From: Salinadaptatus halalkaliphilus | GTDB taxonomy: Archaea > Halobacteriota > Halobacteria > Halobacteriales > Natrialbaceae | Assembly (NCBI RefSeq): GCF_006543045.1 | Contig: NZ_RBZW01000012.1 | Coordinates: 153,417-217,416 of the forward strand | Direction of reading: 5' to 3' | DNA length: 64,000 bases | Part shown: positions 59,972 to 64,000 of the stretch, in pieces | How the letters are laid out: each line of letters begins with the position of its first letter | Position numbering within the stretch: position 1 is the stretch's first letter | Program-made: the position numbers and the translations under genes | Notes under the pieces: generated by a model | Told to the model about the DNA's origin: nothing | Databases searched by the model: none | Seen by the model: the letters and a program-made list of their open reading frames with translations, nothing else

Positions 59972-60385
59972 TCATTCCACGGCGAGTTCCCCGCCGGCCT
60001 CGAGTACCGCCTCGCGGACGGCGTCTCGACTGGGGGCCGCGAGCAGGTGTGCCCGACAGTCACAGTCCGACGCGCCAAATTCGTCGACGGGATCGCCCGG
60101 CAGATCTGTCGCCAGTTCACACTCGCGGTCGGCGCCGGGAAACCGGACGGCGGCCTCGAGCGTCGTCCGCGAGTGACCGAGAAGGTAGTCGACGTGCCAG
60201 TGTCGCGTGTCCCGATCACCGCGGGCGAGTTCGCGGTGGCGATCGATTCGGGCGAAGCCGCCGGGGCCGAAGGCGCTCCCCACGTAGGCGTAGGTTCGGG
60301 GGTCGAACTCGAGGGTGCCGAGCGCGCCGACCTCGATCGTCGTCACTTCAGACACGTCGATCACCAGGACGTACGTGCCGCTCAT
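59972..60385 (-). CDS. DUF123/GIY-YIG-type nuclease-like protein
   Basis: A 137-residue protein with the DUF123 pattern: GTYVLVIDV, LGTLEFDPRTYAYVGSAFGP (the GIY...YIG equivalent, with Tyr-Val-Gly), HWHVDYLLGH and a late DCDCRAHLL. The family relates to GIY-YIG endonucleases; the Arg in FARIDRHRE and Glu positions are present. In bacteria it can be fused to endonuclease III. Its role is presumably in DNA repair, unproven. It is 70 bp upstream of the AhpD-like gene in the same direction. Confidence 0.85.
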   Translation of the reverse strand: MSGTYVLVIDVSEVTTIEVGALGTLEFDPRTYAYVGSAFGPGGFARIDRHRELARGDRDTRHWHVDYLLGHSRTTLEAAVRFPGADRECELATDLPGDPVDEFGASDCDCRAHLLAAPSRDAVREAVLEAGGELAVE

Positions 60386-60926
60386 AGCCGTCCGCAGGGA
60401 GCGGGCGGCAAAAGCACCGATGGTTTCGACCGCAGCCGATGGGGCGAGGACGTCTTAGTACTGGTCGTGTGGTGTCCCGTCGTCGCCTTGCTCGCCGTGA
60501 TGTACGTGGCGGCGGTTGCTCACGTCTTCGTCCGATTGACCTGGCTGGTCGACGTGTTCTCGAGGGTGGTGCTGGCCGCCATCCCTCGGACGCCCGGTGT
60601 TGCCTTCGGTCCAGTCACCGGATTCGTCGCGATATCGCTCGCGCTCGGTTGTCCGGTCGGTTCGTCGATCCGTTCGGTCTCGCCGGTCATCGTGTCGATC
60701 GTTCATCGTTGACTGAATGGAAACTTCGGTTGGCTGTCGCTCGAGCACTGTGCTGATGGCCGTCGCTTGCTACGTTCTACGGTCGTCGCTTGGCCGATCA
60801 CGCGAATAAGGTACTGGCATGCGTTCGCTTGCAGATGCTTGTCGGTCTACTGGACAGTCCATCGTCGTCAGCCAGACCGTCGGACGGAGAACAACACGTA
60901 TAGGCCGCGGGTGTGAGGGATGGGGT
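60386..60926. other. Intergenic region with one doubtful small frame
   Basis: 540 bp between the divergent DUF123-type and egsA genes. A minus-strand ATG frame at 60455-60706 would encode 83 very hydrophilic residues (many Arg, Asp, His and Gly; for example MNDRHDDRRDRTDRRTDRTT). Its composition is unusual, and the opposite strand frame is equally open, so I leave it as doubtful. The promoter of egsA should lie in 60880-60926 (cacgtataggcc). Confidence 0.4.
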
Positions 60927-61988
60927 ATGTTCGAGAAGTCGACGTGGATCCGCCTGCCGCGAAACGTCGTCGTCGGCCACGGCGTCCGGGAGTCGGTCGT
61001 CGAGGTCCTCGATGACCTCCACATGCAGGGTCGACCGCTGTTGGTTACCAGTCCGACACCGCGTGCCGTCGCCGCCGACCCCATCGCCGCCGACCTCGAG
61101 GACCGCGGTGTCGATCCGGCGATCGTCACAGTCGAAACGGCGACGTTCGACGCTGTCGAGACGGTTATCGCGACCGCGGAAGCCGAGGAAGCGAACTACC
61201 TCGTCGGCGTCGGTGGCGGGAAGGCCATCGATATCGCGAAGATGGCGAGTGAGCGCCTCGAGATGGGATTTCTCTCGGTGCCGACGGCGGCGAGTCACGA
61301 CGGCATCGTCAGCAATCGAGGGTCCGTCCCCGACGGGAACACCCGTCACAGCGTCGCGGCCGAACCGCCGCTGGCGGTCGTCGCCGACACCGAAATCTTG
61401 GCTGAAGCGCCCTGGGAGCTGACGACTGCCGGCTGTGCCGACATCATCTCGAACTACACCGCGGTGATGGACTGGCGCCTCGCAAAACGCCTCAAAGACG
61501 TCGAATACTCCGAGTATGCGGCCGCTCTCTCGGAGATGACGGCCGAAATTCTCGTCGACAACGCTGACCTCATTCGGCCCGGCTTGGAGGAATCCGCCTG
61601 GATCGTCACCAAGGCGCTCATGTCCTCTGGCGTCGCGATGAGCATCGCCGGCTCCTCGCGACCGGCCAGCGGGGCCGAACATCTCTTCTCGCATCAACTC
61701 GACCGACTCGAACCTGGCACAGCCCTGCACGGTCACCAGGTCGGCGTCGGCTCGATCATGACCGCCTACCTCCACGGCGGCGAGCGTGGCTTCTGGCAGG
61801 ACATTCGCACTGCTCTCTCGAGCATCGACGCGCCGACGACCGCCGCCGAACTCGGAATCGACGACGAGACCGTCCTCAAGGCGCTGACGACCTGTCACGA
61901 GATTCGCGATCGGTATACCATTCTGGGCGATGGGATGAACGAACGGGCCGCTCGGGAGGTCGCGACCAAGACCGGCGTCATCGAGTGA
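60927..61988 (+). CDS. egsA: sn-glycerol-1-phosphate dehydrogenase
   Basis: A 353-residue zinc-dependent enzyme starting MFEKSTWIRLPRNVVVG. It reduces dihydroxyacetone phosphate to sn-glycerol-1-phosphate, which sets the stereochemistry of archaeal membranes. The nucleotide loop is VGVGGGKAIDIAK; VPTAASHDGIVSNRGSV is a substrate loop. Zinc ligands are expected in GCADIISNYTA (Asp), EHLFSHQLDRL (His) and LHGHQVGVG (His). Size and motifs are normal for the family. The frame extends upstream, but the ATG is preceded by a TATA-like element and is the conserved start. Confidence 0.96.
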   Translation: MFEKSTWIRLPRNVVVGHGVRESVVEVLDDLHMQGRPLLVTSPTPRAVAADPIAADLEDRGVDPAIVTVETATFDAVETVIATAEAEEANYLVGVGGGKAIDIAKMASERLEMGFLSVPTAASHDGIVSNRGSVPDGNTRHSVAAEPPLAVVADTEILAEAPWELTTAGCADIISNYTAVMDWRLAKRLKDVEYSEYAAALSEMTAEILVDNADLIRPGLEESAWIVTKALMSSGVAMSIAGSSRPASGAEHLFSHQLDRLEPGTALHGHQVGVGSIMTAYLHGGERGFWQDIRTALSSIDAPTTAAELGIDDETVLKALTTCHEIRDRYTILGDGMNERAAREVATKTGVIE

Positions 61989-62009
61989 TCTCGACGCCAC
62001 ACCGGTTTG

Positions 62010-63038
62010 CTAGGTCCGTTTGGTGGGCCGTTTGGTGGGTGACAGCGAAAGGTAGAGTGCGCCACAGCCGCCGATCACGAGGTGGCTCCAGTAGGTCGTG
62101 AGTCGGTAGAGAATCGCCGCCGCCGTCGCGACCCCTGCGGAGACGCCCACGGTCGCGACCAACAGGCTCGCCAGTACGACTTCGATCCCGCCGCTGCCAC
62201 CCGGCAAGGGGACGACGCCGCCGAAGGATGCAAGCGGCGCACAGATCAACACCAGCGCGAACGGCACGTCGACGCCGAGTGCAAGCAGACAGAAGTAAAG
62301 CGGCGCGGCGTTGAACAGCCAGCCGATCACGGCGAACGAAAACGCGACTGCGAGCGTTCGCTGGGATGCTTGGATCGTCTCGAGCGTCCGGAAGAATCCG
62401 TCGATGCGTTCGGTGAGCGCCCCCTCGAATCGCGACAGCCAGGGGAGCCGGCCGACGCCGCTCTCGAGTCGCGACGCGACATCGATCGTGACGGCTCGAG
62501 CGACGCCCCGATGGAAAACGATCGCCACGAGACCGGCGGCGAGGAGCCCGCCTCCAGTGAGCATCGCGACGCTCGTCGTGACCGTCTCGGTCGACTCGCC
62601 GCCCAGTGCCAACACGGAGACCGCGAAACCGACGCCGGCGACGACGAGGCTGGCGACCACGTTGAACCCTTCTGCGGCAGCGACGACCGCGAGGTTGTCC
62701 TCGAACTCCGAGTCGGAGTTGTTCGCCAGCAGGTAGGCCATGACCGGCGTGCCCGTCGATCGTCCCCACGGCAAGGCGCTCCGTGCGAAGTACCCCGAGA
62801 GAAACGCCGTCGCGAAGGCGAGTCCCCGGGCTGGGCCGTCGACGGCTGTAAGCAACTGGTTGATCACCAGTCCGCGAAGCACGAGCATCCCGAACCCGGC
62901 GACGAGCGCGGCCGCGAGCGCAGCCGGATGGGCATCGCTGACGTGCTCGAGGACGGTTTCCCAGCCGACGCCGTAGACGAGCAGTCCGACGACCGCGATT
63001 GCGACCACAAGTCCCAGGGTCCCTCGACGCCAGCGCAT
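62010..63038 (-). CDS. Lysylphosphatidylglycerol synthase-like (UPF0104) membrane protein
   Basis: A 342-residue protein with about eight membrane helices starting MRWRRGTLGLVVAIA. The family block ARSALPWGRSTGTPVMAYLL and the later FGGVVPLPGGSGGIEVVLAS are typical of the LPG synthase transmembrane domain, also seen in archaeal AglD-type proteins. No soluble catalytic domain is attached. Haloarchaeal members may handle lipid-linked sugars or lipids. It converges with egsA, 21 bp apart. Confidence 0.85.
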   Translation of the reverse strand: MRWRRGTLGLVVAIAVVGLLVYGVGWETVLEHVSDAHPAALAAALVAGFGMLVLRGLVINQLLTAVDGPARGLAFATAFLSGYFARSALPWGRSTGTPVMAYLLANNSDSEFEDNLAVVAAAEGFNVVASLVVAGVGFAVSVLALGGESTETVTTSVAMLTGGGLLAAGLVAIVFHRGVARAVTIDVASRLESGVGRLPWLSRFEGALTERIDGFFRTLETIQASQRTLAVAFSFAVIGWLFNAAPLYFCLLALGVDVPFALVLICAPLASFGGVVPLPGGSGGIEVVLASLLVATVGVSAGVATAAAILYRLTTYWSHLVIGGCGALYLSLSPTKRPTKRT

Positions 63039-63100
63039 AACCACAGTAGCGATCTGCGATTGGTTAACGCCAGCGAAACGGCACCATTGACCCCTTTTCT

Positions 63101-63931
63101 CTACGCGTGCTCGTCGAGGAAATCGGCGATCGCCGAGTAGGCTTCGATACGGTTCTCGAGTTTCGAGAAGCCGTGGCCCTCGTCCTCGAAGATCAGTTTG
63201 CGGACGGGGACGCCCTGCGCTCGAGCCTGCTCGACGATCTGTTTGGCTTCGCCGACCGGGACGCGGGGATCGTTCTCGCCGTGGAGGACGAACAGCGGTG
63301 CTTCGATCGCCTCGATGTTGTTCGTCGGCGAAATATCCTCGAGAAATTCACGGTCCTCGGCCAAGCTCCCATACTCTGCCTCGCGGAGTTCGCGGCGCCA
63401 GTCACCGGTGTTCTCGAGGAACGTGACGAAGTTGGCGATGCCGACGATGTCGACGCCGGCGGCCCACAGGTCGGGGTACTCCGTCAGCGCGGCAAGCACC
63501 ATGAAGCCGCCGTAGGAGCCGCCTTTGGCGACGATTCGGTCGGGGTCGACGGCCGAGTGGTCTTGCAGCCACTCGACGCAGGCCTGGATGTCGGCGACCG
63601 AATCCATTCGCCTTTCGACGTCGTCCAGCGCAGCGTACTCGCTGCCGTAGCCAGCCGAACCGCGAACGTTCGGTTCGAAGTAGGCGTAGCCGCGATCGAG
63701 GAAGTATTGCTTGACACTCGAGAACGAAGGCCGGCGTTGACTCTCGGGCCCGCCGTGGATGTCGACGACGACGGGAACGCCGTCCTCGTTTCCGGTCCCG
63801 TTGTCGCTTGCCGGCTCGTCGGGAAGCGTGAGAAAGCCGGGGACTTCGAGTGCATCGAAGCTCTCGACGTGGACGAGATCGGACTCGTCGAACGTCTTAC
63901 GAGGACGCTCTTGTGTAGCACTTTGTTGATT
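63101..63931 (-). pseudogene. S9 prolyl-oligopeptidase-type peptidase, C-terminal catalytic domain only
   Basis: The frame encodes about 277 residues of an S9 alpha/beta-hydrolase domain: GVPVVVDIHGGPESQ, FEPNVRGSAGYGSEY, the nucleophile Ser in VAKGGSYGGFMVLA, an Asp in HGENDPRVPVGEA and the His in DEGHGFSKLENR. It lacks the N-terminal beta-propeller of about 350 residues. Upstream, homology-like sequence ends near 63915 and the frame meets a TGA at 63932-63934. The DNA beyond is AT-richer and looks like the end of an insertion sequence. An internal ATG at 63607 exists, but a protein from there would miss part of the fold. Confidence 0.7.
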
Positions 63932-64000
63932 TCACAGTGTAGCTTTGATAGCGTGTTTGAGCGCTTTTCTCCCCGGTTTTCGAAATAGTTTCCGCCGAAG
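63915..64000 (-). mobile_element. Probable end of an insertion sequence, continuing past the window
   Basis: From about 63915 the base composition changes and the S9 sequence stops. Read on the minus strand, the last 70 bases encode a basic tail (RRKLFRKPGRKALKHAIKAT, then Leu and a TGA at 63932-63934) like that of a transposase C-terminus. AATCAACAAAGTGCTACAC between that stop and the junction would be the terminal repeat. Only one end is visible, so family and target duplication cannot be judged. A plain frameshift or deletion is the alternative. Confidence 0.45.

Noticed and set aside
59936..60712. 258-codon plus-strand frame across the DUF123 gene
   Set aside because: It is the shadow of the minus-strand DUF123 gene; the protein has no coherent fold.
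1..64000. CRISPR array
   Set aside because: No regularly spaced 25-40 bp repeats seen; the direct repeats found are single pairs or att-like copies.

Overview
The window is a GC-rich chromosomal segment of a haloarchaeon, most likely of the Natrialbales (Natrinema/Haloterrigena/Natronorubrum type). This rests on strongly acidic predicted proteins and on archaeal lipid enzymes: glycerol-1-phosphate dehydrogenase, GGGP synthase and the UbiA-type DGGGP synthase. A proteasome alpha subunit, archaeal RNase P proteins, SBDS, Bat-type regulators and many short haloarchaeal zinc proteins point the same way. I assign it to the order by gestalt only; no database was used.

Left third (1-22100): small haloarchaeal proteins, a secreted HtrA-like protease, an FAD oxidoreductase, an Hsp20-type chaperone, a radical-SAM/HhH protein, a TRAM protein, GGGP synthase, the lysA-dapE pair, a DUF35/thiolase pair and HflX. 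These are followed by a membrane protein that looks like an inactivated M48 peptidase. Next comes a leftward RNA/protein quality-control cluster in the order rpp30, methyltransferase, pop5, psmA, SBDS. The TbsP-type regulator follows. A large CHAT (caspase-like) protein sits at 22103-24202.

Middle (24265-32676): the most disturbed region. A solo TnpB (IS1341-type) lies between two copies of a hairpin RNA structure that keep their fold through compensatory changes. glyA follows. An APC-family permease gene is cut by a 3,731-bp element (28546-32276) with 14-bp terminal inverted repeats and a 9-bp target duplication. Removing the element and one duplicate restores the permease frame exactly. The element carries no transposase, only a PiT phosphate transporter and a potassium-channel-like protein with two RCK units. 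folD follows, so the permease originally sat between two one-carbon genes.

32677-48800: folD, cobyric acid synthase, a ribbon-helix-helix regulator, an MTH865-family protein, a Bat-like sensor-regulator, a secreted metzincin-type protease, a phiH1-repressor-like regulator, otsA-otsB for trehalose, an M24 peptidase and a Sco/TlpA/CcdA redox operon. A tRNA-Gly gene follows, with degenerate copies of its 3' end and a REP-like palindrome to its left. A Trm9-like methyltransferase and a four-helix membrane protein close the region.

49010-51495: a 2.5-kb integrated element in the 3' end of tRNA-Arg(TCG). It is bounded by 14-bp direct repeats and carries a tyrosine integrase, a winged-helix protein and a PIN-domain protein.

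Right end (51700-64000): DGGGP synthase, a RecA-fold ATPase, a CoA-binding protein, full-length glutamate synthase, an AhpD-like protein, a DUF123/GIY-YIG protein, glycerol-1-phosphate dehydrogenase and an LPG-synthase-like membrane protein. The last gene is an S9 peptidase that has lost its N-terminal part, apparently through an insertion sequence that runs off the window.
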